A DNA stretch of 32,671 bases from a virus. Positions 1 through 7,452 of this stretch are shown here, piece after piece. Position 1 is the first letter of the stretch; the number at the start of each line of letters is the position of its first letter. Position numbers and translations under genes: made by a program. Location of the stretch: the IMG/VR virus record IMGVR_UViG_3300009605_000069, positions 1 to 32,671 of that record; one strand, given 5' to 3'. The notes beneath the pieces are model-generated. The model was not told where the DNA came from and made no database searches. It saw nothing but the letters and a program-made list of their open reading frames with translations.

Positions 1-744
1 ACCTCCAGCACCACCTCCACCTGCAAAACTTCTACCAGTTACAGCAGATAATATTTTCTCAAGTAAACTGATTACTTGATTTTCTTTGTGTTTTATTTCG
101 CCTTGTCTTTGTTCGCCTTCTCTTCTTATTTCTGCTGATTCTGATGCACTGGTAGATGTAGTAGATGAACCGCCTACTGAATCAAGTTCTGCTTGTGCTT
201 GTTTTAATTTAAGGTTTGCTCTATTTCTTTTTGATGAGGGTTCTCCAGAGCCGGGTGCATCTCCTCCTAATGCCCAATCAGTAAAGTTTGCACCAAATAT
301 TGTTTTGAATATACCAGCACCAAACATGTCAGACTGAGGCATTACACTGCCCATTTTAACTTTCGCCGCTCTAGTAGAACCAGTCGCAAGAGAGTCGGCA
401 AGTTCTGTTATATAATCCCCTTCGATTCCACCTTGGCCAGAAGCAATGGCCGCGATATCTTTTGCTCGTATTTGGATTTGTCTAAGTCTGGCAGAATCTG
501 CATCTGTGCCTTCTTTTACTAGGTTATCTAATTCTTCTTTTAATACTTTACTCGAAGCAGAAAGTTTGCCATCTTCTTTGTCAAATAAAGCAGTTAGATA
601 TGCTTGTGTTTCAGCAACTTCACCAATAATATCTCGAATTGATTCCTTACCCAACTCATGAATAGTCATAGTAGCGCGAACACCCTCTTTGGCTTCGGCT
701 ACCCTTTGTTGCAATTCTTCAATTCTGTTTTTTATATCTGCCAT
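1..744 (-). CDS. Probable tail tape measure / gp29-like protein, N-terminal part
   Basis: The reading frame opens with ATG at 744 on the minus strand and stays open for 248 codons to the window edge, so the C-terminus is missing. The visible part begins MADIKNRIEELQQRVAEAKE, an amphipathic coiled-coil start. It continues with long helical, Ala/Glu/Lys-rich segments, then a Gly/Ser/Glu-rich linker and a poly-Gly run at the edge. No catalytic motif is visible. It is the gene directly downstream of the gp26 and -1-frame pair, the place where tailed phages put the tape measure, which sets tail length and threads the tube. This identity rests on position and helical character, not on recognised homology. 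It could instead be another hub-associated structural protein. Confidence 0.5.
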   Translation of the reverse strand, partial: MADIKNRIEELQQRVAEAKEGVRATMTIHELGKESIRDIIGEVAETQAYLTALFDKEDGKLSASSKVLKEELDNLVKEGTDADSARLRQIQIRAKDIAAIASGQGGIEGDYITELADSLATGSTRAAKVKMGSVMPQSDMFGAGIFKTIFGANFTDWALGGDAPGSGEPSSKRNRANLKLKQAQAELDSVGGSSTTSTSASESAEIRREGEQRQGEIKHKENQVISLLEKILSAVTGRSFAGGGGAGG

Positions 745-751
745 ATTTTAT

Positions 752-886
752 TTATTGTTGTTGATGTCTGACTGTTCTTTCATTTTGTTCTTTGACAAAT
801 TTGTGTAACAATGATATATAAATTTCTCTCTCCCAAGGTATCATATTTTCTAATTCTTCTAGTGAATAGTTATGGTGATGCATCAT
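752..886 (-). CDS. Small PWER-motif ORF in -1 frame to gp26 (probable tail chaperone extension)
   Basis: Read alone from the tandem ATGs at 886 and 883 it encodes 44 residues starting MMHHHNYSLEELENMIPWER and ending in HQQQ, with stop TAA at 752-754. No Shine-Dalgarno sequence precedes these ATGs. The frame is open upstream across the end of gp26 and is exactly -1 to it, so slipping on the T run at 940-946 would join gp26 residue 239 to 62 further residues (codons 940 down to 755), giving about 301 in all. The compact 'PWERxIY' helical segment resembles short proteins I recall next to gp26 in T4-like phages, but I cannot confirm that. The position, after a gp26-like gene and before the probable tape measure, matches tail assembly chaperones. 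Whether it is made alone, as a fusion or both is inference. Confidence 0.65.
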   Translation of the reverse strand: MMHHHNYSLEELENMIPWEREIYISLLHKFVKEQNERTVRHQQQ

Positions 887-933
887 CTGAAAATTGAGTT
901 TATAATAAACTACAAGACATTCATGAGAGAGGC

Positions 934-1656
934 TTAGAGAAAAAAATCTCGAATACCTCCTAAAATCATTTTATTCTTTTTTTTGCATTTTCTACACTCA
1001 AAATTAACAGTATGACGAAGTTCTGGCATAGTTTCAAAGAATTTTAATATACTATCGAATTGTTTGTGAGTAAGTTCTCCAACAAATTTAATTAATTCTT
1101 CTATAGAATAATCTTCTGATTTGTATACATTTTCTCCATCATAAATTGTTTCTATACAACATGCAATCGCTTCAAAACTTTCCGCATCTGGATTTAATGG
1201 GTCATCAATTACAGAAGATGCCATTTCGATAGTTGGATATTTCATTATTATTCCTCTATCTGATGAAAGTTCAATTTTATTTGTGTGTCCTTTATGAGTC
1301 TTTAATTTGATTTTTGTCAAATCAATTTCCACTGGATTTGATTCTCCACAGTGTTTACATGTTAATTCGGGTGTGGATGTTTCCCCTACAGATTTTGCTC
1401 TGATGTTTATAAACATAAAACATAAATCTGGTATTGATAATTCTTCAGGGTTTAATGTTCCATATGTACAATTAGAAATTACACCTTTAAGTGCTGTTAC
1501 TATTTGTTCTATTTCTGCACTTTCAAGTGCCATCAATAATATTTTTTCTTCTTTTACTATAAAAGGTCTAAATTTAACCTTCTTTTTACAAGCCGGTAAA
1601 GTTATAGAATACTCTGGTAGTATTGGTTTAGGTAAAGTTATTGTTTTTGTTGTCAT
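934..1656 (-). CDS. gp26: gp26-like baseplate hub / tail assembly protein
   Basis: This 240-residue protein has the T4 gp26 family signature near its N-terminus: a proline-rich start, then LPEYSITLPACKKKVKFRPF and FIVKEEKILLMALES. T4 gp26 has about 208 residues. Two CxxC pairs (Cys100/Cys103 and Cys221/Cys224) could form one split zinc ribbon. The protein is needed for hub assembly in T4, and in lambda-like terms it occupies the place of the shorter tail chaperone. It lies 17 bases downstream of gp54 on the same strand, and its last codons carry the frameshift signal described separately. The ATG at 1656 follows an AGGAG-less but purine-containing leader (GGAGAATTATA), which is adequate for initiation. 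The family call is strong; the chaperone role is inference from gene order. Confidence 0.85.
   Translation of the reverse strand: MTTKTITLPKPILPEYSITLPACKKKVKFRPFIVKEEKILLMALESAEIEQIVTALKGVISNCTYGTLNPEELSIPDLCFMFINIRAKSVGETSTPELTCKHCGESNPVEIDLTKIKLKTHKGHTNKIELSSDRGIIMKYPTIEMASSVIDDPLNPDAESFEAIACCIETIYDGENVYKSEDYSIEELIKFVGELTHKQFDSILKFFETMPELRHTVNFECRKCKKKNKMILGGIRDFFL
940..961 (-). other. Candidate programmed -1 ribosomal frameshift site
   Basis: On the minus strand the last codons of gp26 read GAT TTT TTT CTC TAA. The seven Ts at 946-940 form an in-frame X XXY YYZ heptamer (T TTT TTT). A perfect AGGAGG lies at 961-956, nine bases before the run, close to the spacing of the stimulatory internal Shine-Dalgarno in E. 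coli dnaX. No ATG, GTG or TTG follows AGGAGG at a usable initiation distance, so the element is not explained as a ribosome binding site. After slipping, reading continues TCT CTA AGC into the small PWER ORF. I saw no strong downstream stem-loop. Confidence 0.6.
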
Positions 1657-1673
1657 TATAATTCTCCATTATT

Positions 1674-2516
1674 TTAAATAAAATCTCCAAGTGCATCTGA
1701 TAGGAAGTTTCCTATAATATCTTCTCCCTGTTGGGTCATTTGTCCGGGGTCTAAACCCCAAGGAAGACTAATGACATGTCCGCCAATTGCAGTCGGAATC
1801 ATAGGGAATGGGAAGTCTTCTGTGGCACCTTGAAGCCATCTGTCTACTCTCCCTACTAAATCCAATCTGTCTATAAGTCCTTCTAAGAAACCCACTTCGT
1901 CTGGCATTTTGATTCGCCATTTCCTATAAGAAAAAGATATTGGTTGTTTATTAACTTCGTTTGTTCGTTCATCGCCGAATTGAATAGGGCCTATTGTTTT
2001 TGGATATGCTTTTTCCAATACAATTCTCATTATTGGATTATCTTCTAAATCTAGTTGTGTAATTTCTATATCTCTTGCATATGAATCTAAATATCCAATA
2101 TTATGGGTTTTTTCATCGATAATTTGGTTTTGCCATTGTTGGAATTTATTTCTTTCATAATAATCACCAGACAATTTGAATACTGCTTCCATGTCCCCTG
2201 CGAAAGATTCTTCATAAGGCATTTCATAAACAGGTCCATGATATTTAATTTCTTGGGTTGCAATAGTTTTTCCTGGCATTACACAACTTTCACATGAAAC
2301 ACACAATCTAAGATTATCTGTAGCCCCCATATTAGTGAATGCTATTTCATATTTATGGGGGTATGAAAGTTTATGTGCGGCTATACTTGCAACCATGCTA
2401 TTAATTCTGGTTGGTACATTTGATTTTGGTGGTATCAAGTTATCGAGAAAACCGCCCGCGGTTTCTCTTACATTATCGAATATAGGACCGATAGTTTGTT
2501 CTAATGGATTTGTCAT
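1674..2516 (-). CDS. gp54: gp54-like baseplate tail-tube initiator protein
   Basis: The 280 residues include a tail-tube-fold pattern: around residues 95-150, GPVYEMPYEESFAGDMEAVF, a 'DYYERNKFQQWQNQII' helix and then 'ARDIEITQLD'. This is the layout of the gp19/gp54/gp48 tube-like family. T4 gp54 (about 320 residues) docks on gp48 atop the baseplate and starts polymerisation of the gp19 tube. The C-terminus is Gly/Pro-rich. The gene overlaps the upstream gp2-like gene by four bases (ATGA), so the two are translationally coupled. Its partner gp48 lies on the opposite strand across the divergent promoter region. Another gp19-like protein is possible, but the position beside gp26 and gp48 favours gp54. 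Confidence 0.75.
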   Translation of the reverse strand: MTNPLEQTIGPIFDNVRETAGGFLDNLIPPKSNVPTRINSMVASIAAHKLSYPHKYEIAFTNMGATDNLRLCVSCESCVMPGKTIATQEIKYHGPVYEMPYEESFAGDMEAVFKLSGDYYERNKFQQWQNQIIDEKTHNIGYLDSYARDIEITQLDLEDNPIMRIVLEKAYPKTIGPIQFGDERTNEVNKQPISFSYRKWRIKMPDEVGFLEGLIDRLDLVGRVDRWLQGATEDFPFPMIPTAIGGHVISLPWGLDPGQMTQQGEDIIGNFLSDALGDFI

Positions 2517-3289
2517 AACTCTGCACTCCCCGCCCGTTCTTCTACTAGTTTTTGTCTACTCTCCACCCACACTTGATTTTTATATGCCTTTTTAAATCTA
2601 TGTATTGGTAAATGTATAGCAAAATCCCAATCTTTTGGGTAAATGTGCAACATTCTAGAACCAATATATTTGGTCTTGTATCTTTTGATACATGGGCGAT
2701 AATACCTAAATTCTTTTCTCTTTTTCAGCAATTCATAAGTCAATTCTATTCTAGACCATTTATTGTTTATATTTCCTTTCATATGTCTTTTAACCAACAT
2801 AAAGAACCTTTCTCTCATTTTTGGAGGAAGATAGTGAAAGTTTAATCCCATGAATCCATCTTTAGTATAATTTAAAAGAAAAATTAAAGGGACTACATCA
2901 TAATATTTCAGTTTTGCTCTGGTTTTTGGTCTATAGTTGAATAGATACATGCCGCCTAGCCTTTTATATCCACTTTTTTGAATCAATCTAGTTCTATCTC
3001 TTAGAACAGTTTCTTCTGGAGATAATTCAGTACCTTCAAACATCTCTCTCACCAATTCTCTAAACCATTTCATTGCTTCCATAGAACCTCTACGGATACC
3101 AGTATCTTTAAACATTTCATCTAATGCATCAAAAATATTTTTCCTAGAAAGTATAACATCAGGAGAACCAATACGCCCAGTTTTGTAGGAAGATTGGGCG
3201 GATACAGGACCCCAATAAAATGGCGAATTCTGAATGCCTGGAGGTGGACTTAATTCATCCTCAAAATTTGTTTCTTCTGGTTCTGGCAT
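2513..3289 (-). CDS. Putative gp2-like DNA end protector protein
   Basis: This is a basic protein of 258 residues with a distinctive central motif at about 115-170: a tyrosine-rich FNYRPKTRAKLKYYD, then VVPLIFLLNYTKDGFMGLNF and HYLPPKMRERFF. The C-terminal third is rich in Lys, Arg, Tyr and Trp. It sits immediately downstream of gp4 and has a similar size to T4 gp2 (about 274 residues), which in T4 is the neighbour of gene 4 and protects packaged DNA ends from RecBCD. I assign gp2 mainly on this synteny and basic character. If the assignment is wrong it is a conserved virion protein of unknown role. No Shine-Dalgarno is visible before the ATG, which follows an AT-only leader. Confidence 0.5.
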   Translation of the reverse strand: MPEPEETNFEDELSPPPGIQNSPFYWGPVSAQSSYKTGRIGSPDVILSRKNIFDALDEMFKDTGIRRGSMEAMKWFRELVREMFEGTELSPEETVLRDRTRLIQKSGYKRLGGMYLFNYRPKTRAKLKYYDVVPLIFLLNYTKDGFMGLNFHYLPPKMRERFFMLVKRHMKGNINNKWSRIELTYELLKKRKEFRYYRPCIKRYKTKYIGSRMLHIYPKDWDFAIHLPIHRFKKAYKNQVWVESRQKLVEERAGSAEL

Positions 3290-3306
3290 ATAAATATATA
3301 TGTAAA

Positions 3307-3741
3307 TTATGGGGAAAGAGTTTCATCTGTCATTATAATAAATCTCCATCCTCTATTTTCTGCATATTCGGTGGCGGCCTTCCATTTTGCAGAGTTTATT
3401 CCCCAATTTTTTACTTCTGTAAAATATGTTCGTGTCTTTCTTTCTGGTCTTTTTGGTGCTTTGCACTGTTTTTTTGGTTTTACTTCAATTAAAAGTGTTT
3501 CTATAATTTTATCTTTGTTTTTTATTTTAACTAGAAAATCTACAAAATATCTGTGCATTCTGTTATCAATTGGTGATTTATATGGTACTATAACTTCCTC
3601 TGAGCCCCATTCTAATATGGCGTCTGTTTTATCACAGTAAAGCATGAATCTTTTTTCTAATAAACTGCGATATACAATTTTTGTTGAGTCACCAATATAT
3701 TTTTTAGGTTGTTTTGGTTTGTATCTTCCTTTATATGACAT
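3307..3741 (-). CDS. gp4: gp4-like head completion protein, nuclease-fold
   Basis: The 144-residue protein matches T4 gp4 (gp50/gp4 head completion) in length and pattern: YRSLLEKRFMLYCD near the start, then EWGSEEVIVPYKSP, then RYFVDFLVKIK and LLIEVKPKKQ. The Asp68 and Glu86-x-Lys88 arrangement is the PD-(D/E)xK layout also seen in TnsA-like nucleases, so catalytic residues look intact. In T4 this protein finishes filled heads before tail joining. It is the first gene of the leftward group, starting beside the divergent promoter region. Like the gp2-like gene, it has an AT-only leader (ATATTTATAT then ATG) rather than a Shine-Dalgarno. The family call is firm; active cleavage is not shown. 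Confidence 0.85.
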   Translation of the reverse strand: MSYKGRYKPKQPKKYIGDSTKIVYRSLLEKRFMLYCDKTDAILEWGSEEVIVPYKSPIDNRMHRYFVDFLVKIKNKDKIIETLLIEVKPKKQCKAPKRPERKTRTYFTEVKNWGINSAKWKAATEYAENRGWRFIIMTDETLSP

Positions 3742-3742
3742 A

Positions 3743-3750
3743 TATAAATA
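3743..3750 (+). promoter_or_regulatory. T4-late-type promoter box TATAAATA
   Basis: TATAAATA matches the T4 late promoter consensus read by gp55-type sigma factors. It lies in the 55-base gap between the divergent gp4 and gp48 genes and faces gp48, leaving room for a start near 3757-3760 and a leader that contains AAGGAG at 3783-3788. The AT-rich background weakens the case, since similar strings occur by chance elsewhere in the window, but this copy is the only one placed as a promoter should be. Confidence 0.5.
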
Positions 3751-3796
3751 TGTATGATGGTTTAAATAATTTTAACAACTTAAAGGAGAAATTATA

Positions 3797-5131
3797 ATGA
3801 CTTCAACTCTGCCAACCAACGAACAACACGGTGCGGCGTTCAATCCCTTCACAGACCCAATTGAGGTTGCTTCTGCGCCAATGGGAGCAAGAAAATCCCT
3901 CGAAGGATTCTGGTCCCCAGAATTACACGGCCATCTAAATTACGACCACGAGAGAATGGGAGGGACAAATGTAGCGCACACAGTAGGCGGTGGTGGATTT
4001 GGTTCTGGGAAATTATTGGAATTTCCAGAAAATGTGGGGACTGAAGACATGAAGCATTTTGTTGTATTTAACATTTATAATGGCATAGAAAGCGCTATGA
4101 CCCCAGAAGAATTAGCACTATATGAAAGTGGAGAAACAAACGAATTACTAGGTGGGGCACTTACTAGTGCAACGACATTTGGGGTTACTACATTATTAAC
4201 TGCCAAAGGAATTACTAAACTTTCAACAATGTCGACACGACTGCGAAACTTACCAAAAGTTGGACCTTTCATTGCACTAGCGGTGGGCGGTTATGCCGCA
4301 TTTAAAGCATGGGGAGTAGGGGCAGATTTAGGCGGATATGCTTTGAATACTGAACAAGAAGCGGCCGCCCAAGCACAGTGGACTGAGGTTAAGAATGCAA
4401 TTAAGGCAGCAGGACAAGCAGAAGCAGATATTGAATTTGGTGATGCAACACAAACTGGAAGACTTACCAGAATAGGAAAAGCACATGTAAAAAGTATGGA
4501 TACTATTGCTATGTATATGCCTCAAAAAATTAATGCAATGTCTATTTTAGAATATGAACAACAAGATATGAGATTTATTCAAAACATAATAAATGACTGG
4601 ACTGGTGCCGTTGCTAATATTGGGTTATCAACTGCGCCGAAAGTTGCTGACCAGGTCGCAAGTTTAATGGGGACAAACAGTAATATTGATGTTGCCATAC
4701 AAGGTGCAATGCGAATAGCGCCCAACCCAAGAAAGCAACTTATGTTTAGAGAACCAGTTTCAAGAAAATTTGAATTTAACTTTAACTTTTCTCCAAGAAA
4801 CCCCACAGAATCTGCAAGGGCGTATGAGATAATTAAAATGTTTAAAAAACATGCATATCCAATATTGTCAAAGACTGCTGGTTCAGGTGCATTCTATAGA
4901 TTTCCTGCTGAATTTGAAATTAAATATTACACTATGCAAGATGGAGAACCAGTTGAAAATGATTTTATTAATAAAATTGGGCGATGTGCGCTGAGAGAAG
5001 TTAATGTTGATTATGCTTCCAGTGGTTCTTTTTCTACTTTTGAAAATGGCGCGCCAACTAATATGATTATGTCTTTGACATTTGAAGAGATGGAACTTTT
5101 AGACTCAGGTATGGTAGCCAAAGGGTATTAA
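3797..5131 (+). CDS. gp48: gp48-like baseplate tail-tube cap protein
   Basis: This 444-residue protein carries the conserved gp48 C-terminal half: NPRKQLMFREPVSRKFEFNF, NFSPRNPTESARAYEIIKMF and KKHAYPILS, then YRFPAEFEIKYY and a tube-fold ending. T4 gp48 (about 364 residues) caps the hub and, with gp54, starts the tail tube. The extra length lies in the N-terminal half, which has a Gly-rich stretch and a hydrophobic helical segment at about 118-185 (ALTSATTFGVTTLLTAKGIT, then VGPFIALAVGGYAAFKAWGV). Start choice is supported by AAGGAG eight bases upstream of the ATG. It is the first gene of the rightward group and is followed after three bases by gp53. Confidence 0.8.
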   Translation: MTSTLPTNEQHGAAFNPFTDPIEVASAPMGARKSLEGFWSPELHGHLNYDHERMGGTNVAHTVGGGGFGSGKLLEFPENVGTEDMKHFVVFNIYNGIESAMTPEELALYESGETNELLGGALTSATTFGVTTLLTAKGITKLSTMSTRLRNLPKVGPFIALAVGGYAAFKAWGVGADLGGYALNTEQEAAAQAQWTEVKNAIKAAGQAEADIEFGDATQTGRLTRIGKAHVKSMDTIAMYMPQKINAMSILEYEQQDMRFIQNIINDWTGAVANIGLSTAPKVADQVASLMGTNSNIDVAIQGAMRIAPNPRKQLMFREPVSRKFEFNFNFSPRNPTESARAYEIIKMFKKHAYPILSKTAGSGAFYRFPAEFEIKYYTMQDGEPVENDFINKIGRCALREVNVDYASSGSFSTFENGAPTNMIMSLTFEEMELLDSGMVAKGY

Positions 5132-5134
5132 TTT

Positions 5135-6028
5135 ATGTATTTTCAAAATTTTCCAAAAATAAATTTAAGAAACGGTACTGGAGCAACTTCTGGGGTTTCT
5201 GTAGCAGTTGATATACTAAGAAGGGCCGGATTTTCGGAAAGGGGTAAAACAGGTTCTCAACATTTCTTTAAATATAACATAAAAGATGGAGAAACCCCAG
5301 AATCTTTATCAAATTCATTATACGGTTCATCAAATTATAATTGGGTCGTCCTTATGTTTAATGATATAATCGACCCGTTGTTCGACTGGCCTCTTAGTAC
5401 AAACAAATTTGAAAAATTTATAAAGAAGAAATATAAAGGTGTAACTTTATATTTGGGTGAGGGTATAACTGGGACTTTTAAATGGGGGGATACAGTTGCT
5501 CTTATGACCACCAGTAGTGGTGAAACTGGTTGGGGAGGAGTGGTAAAAGAATATGACCCAACATATAGAAAGTTAGTAATATCTGAATTGGGAGTGGGCG
5601 AAAATTTTAAAACTCAAGACCACATTCAAGCATACAACTCTGATGGTGGTACAGACTGGAATCAATATGTTGCGGGTGCTACAATAGAAAGAGTTGTATC
5701 CGATTCTACACAGGCGTTACATCACTTTGGGACAAGTGGGTCTGCAACTGCTGGATATGATGATATTGGCGGTGGTACTGCTACCGCGTCTATGTGGTTA
5801 GACCCTCTTTCACAATATAACGGAATTACTCAAGTTTCTTTGGCTGATGGTGCCGCATTTGTAGATACTTTAATATATGGGTATTCTTTTAATAGTACCA
5901 ACGATTATGTAATAACTAATGAAAAGTATGAGTCAGATTTAAATGAATCCAAAAGAAGCATTTATTTGTTAAGACCAGAATATATCCCCTCCATTAATGA
6001 TGAATTTAAAATGTTGATTAGAAGATAA
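5135..6028 (+). CDS. gp53: gp53-like baseplate wedge protein
   Basis: The N-terminus (MYFQNFPKI) and the LysM-like segment at about 44-90 (FFKYNIKDGETPESLSNSLY, then NYNWVVLMFNDIIDPLFDWP) are the gp53 hallmark. T4 gp53 is about 196 residues and joins neighbouring wedges around the hub. Here the protein has 297 residues. The added part includes, at about 113-167, a copy of a module that recurs in gp7, gp8 and gp14 (FKWGDTVALMTTSSGETGWG, then KLVISELGVGENF). The C-terminus ends in RPEYIPSINDEFKMLIRR, as expected for the family. The stop codon TAA overlaps the ATG of the next gene by one base, indicating coupled translation. Confidence 0.85.
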   Translation: MYFQNFPKINLRNGTGATSGVSVAVDILRRAGFSERGKTGSQHFFKYNIKDGETPESLSNSLYGSSNYNWVVLMFNDIIDPLFDWPLSTNKFEKFIKKKYKGVTLYLGEGITGTFKWGDTVALMTTSSGETGWGGVVKEYDPTYRKLVISELGVGENFKTQDHIQAYNSDGGTDWNQYVAGATIERVVSDSTQALHHFGTSGSATAGYDDIGGGTATASMWLDPLSQYNGITQVSLADGAAFVDTLIYGYSFNSTNDYVITNEKYESDLNESKRSIYLLRPEYIPSINDEFKMLIRR

Positions 6029-7452
6029 TGGTAGATACAAACTTCGGACAAAATACTGACGACTTCTTGAATGGCGGGTTCGACCTTGAAATGTACAACC
6101 GACATCACGATGTTCGTATTGATGATGTTAGAATTATATCATTCAGTGGGTTGGATGTTAGTATAATAGACCATTTGGATTTTTTTGAATTACATGAAGA
6201 TATATTTGAATGTTCTTTATCTGGTAGAATTTCATCACTTGATGTTAGTAACCTACCAACAAATTTATGTTTAACTGGACATGAATTACTGGTAATTACT
6301 TTTGGTACTCCTGGATTACCGAGAATTACACAAGTTTTTACTATAGATAAAATTTCTGATAAAGTCCAATTAGATGATAAAAAATCACAAATGTATGATT
6401 TGCATTTTGTTAGTTCTTCTTTTATAAACAATATATTCAGAGGAGTTAGTAAATCATATTCTGGGACTATTTCCTCTACTGTAAAATCAATTTTCCAAAC
6501 TTATATCAATCAAGATATTAGTTCAAATGCTATAAAAATAAATGTTGAACAAACTATGGGAGATTATAAAGTAGTTATTCCTGGATGGAAACCCAATGTT
6601 GCAATTAATTGGTTAAGAAGAAAAGCAGTATCACTTGGACACTATCCAAGTTCTAATTATGTTTATTATCAAGACTTGGATGGGTTTAATTTTGTTTCTT
6701 TGGCATCATTATATAATAATCCTGTAGTAGCAACATATTCATCACTTCCTGTTAGGTCTTCTGAGGCTAGAGAAGAAGATGGTCCAGAAATGGATTTACA
6801 AAAATCTTTAACTAATATTGAAAGAATATTAGTCAAAGGTTTCGACCAAAGTACAGAATCATTAAATGGAACATGGTCTTCTACATTACTAATACATGAT
6901 ATAACTACTAAATCGTATGAAAACTTTTTGTATTCTTATAATAAAAATTTCCAACCAACGAAAACCTTAAACGGATATCCACTATTACCACAATTAACAG
7001 ACCATTTTTCAGTACAACCAGATGCAAGGAATTATATGACACCAAAACACACTGGAATACATGGCGGTGTTAGTGATGTAGATGGTCTTAAAACTATAGA
7101 TTATCCAGATAATGAAGCAACATGGAATCACTTACAACAACATGATGCCGAATTAAATCATTTACAATTTAATTCTATTGAAATTGTTGTCGCTGGCGAT
7201 TCAAATAGAAGAGTGGGAGATAAAGTTGCAGTACAAGCACCAGATGTAACAGGTGGTGAGGATAATAGCGGTTTAGATACTATGGTTAGTGGAATTTATT
7301 TAATCACAAAAATAAAACATACAATAACACCGAACAGTGGGCATCAAATGCATATGAAATTATGTAAAGACTCATATGGGTGGGGTCTACCAAATGAGTT
7401 TGTGCATGAAGGTGGCGAAGAAAAAGGAATTGGTGGGGTGTATCATGCTTAA
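6028..7452 (+). CDS. gp27: gp27-like baseplate hub protein
   Basis: This 474-residue protein begins with an acidic leader and then a beta-rich domain (VRIISFSGLDVSIIDHLDFF). The central segment WLRRKAVSLGHYPSSNYVYY followed by QDLDGFNFVSLASLYN is the pattern I recognise from T4-like gp27-type hub proteins. T4 gp27 (391 residues) forms the trimeric torus that holds the gp5 spike. The assignment agrees with gp5 directly downstream, whose ATG overlaps this gene's end. The C-terminal section contains a Gly/Asp-rich loop (GVSDVDGL) and ends in HEGGEEKGIGGVYHA. Sequence divergence from T4 is large, so the family call rests on motif plus gene order. Confidence 0.7.
   Translation: MVDTNFGQNTDDFLNGGFDLEMYNRHHDVRIDDVRIISFSGLDVSIIDHLDFFELHEDIFECSLSGRISSLDVSNLPTNLCLTGHELLVITFGTPGLPRITQVFTIDKISDKVQLDDKKSQMYDLHFVSSSFINNIFRGVSKSYSGTISSTVKSIFQTYINQDISSNAIKINVEQTMGDYKVVIPGWKPNVAINWLRRKAVSLGHYPSSNYVYYQDLDGFNFVSLASLYNNPVVATYSSLPVRSSEAREEDGPEMDLQKSLTNIERILVKGFDQSTESLNGTWSSTLLIHDITTKSYENFLYSYNKNFQPTKTLNGYPLLPQLTDHFSVQPDARNYMTPKHTGIHGGVSDVDGLKTIDYPDNEATWNHLQQHDAELNHLQFNSIEIVVAGDSNRRVGDKVAVQAPDVTGGEDNSGLDTMVSGIYLITKIKHTITPNSGHQMHMKLCKDSYGWGLPNEFVHEGGEEKGIGGVYHA

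Noticed and set aside
86-661. Plus-strand frames in the first 700 bases
   Set aside because: They are antisense to the open minus-strand frame 1-744, whose composition and coiled-coil start look authentic.
947-961. AGGAGG at the end of gp26 as the RBS of the small ORF
   Set aside because: No start codon lies at a usable distance; the first ATG pair of that frame is about 70 bases downstream, so a frameshift stimulator explains it better.
3289-3296. TATAAATA at the gp4/gp2-like junction
   Set aside because: It faces right, antisense to gp4, and would need a long antisense leader to reach gp48; treated as chance in an AT-only leader.
7376-7444. Longer gp5 start at ATG 7376
   Set aside because: The extra 23 codons read gp27's coding sequence in another frame and have no gp5 similarity; ATG 7445 fits the overlap pattern of the operon.
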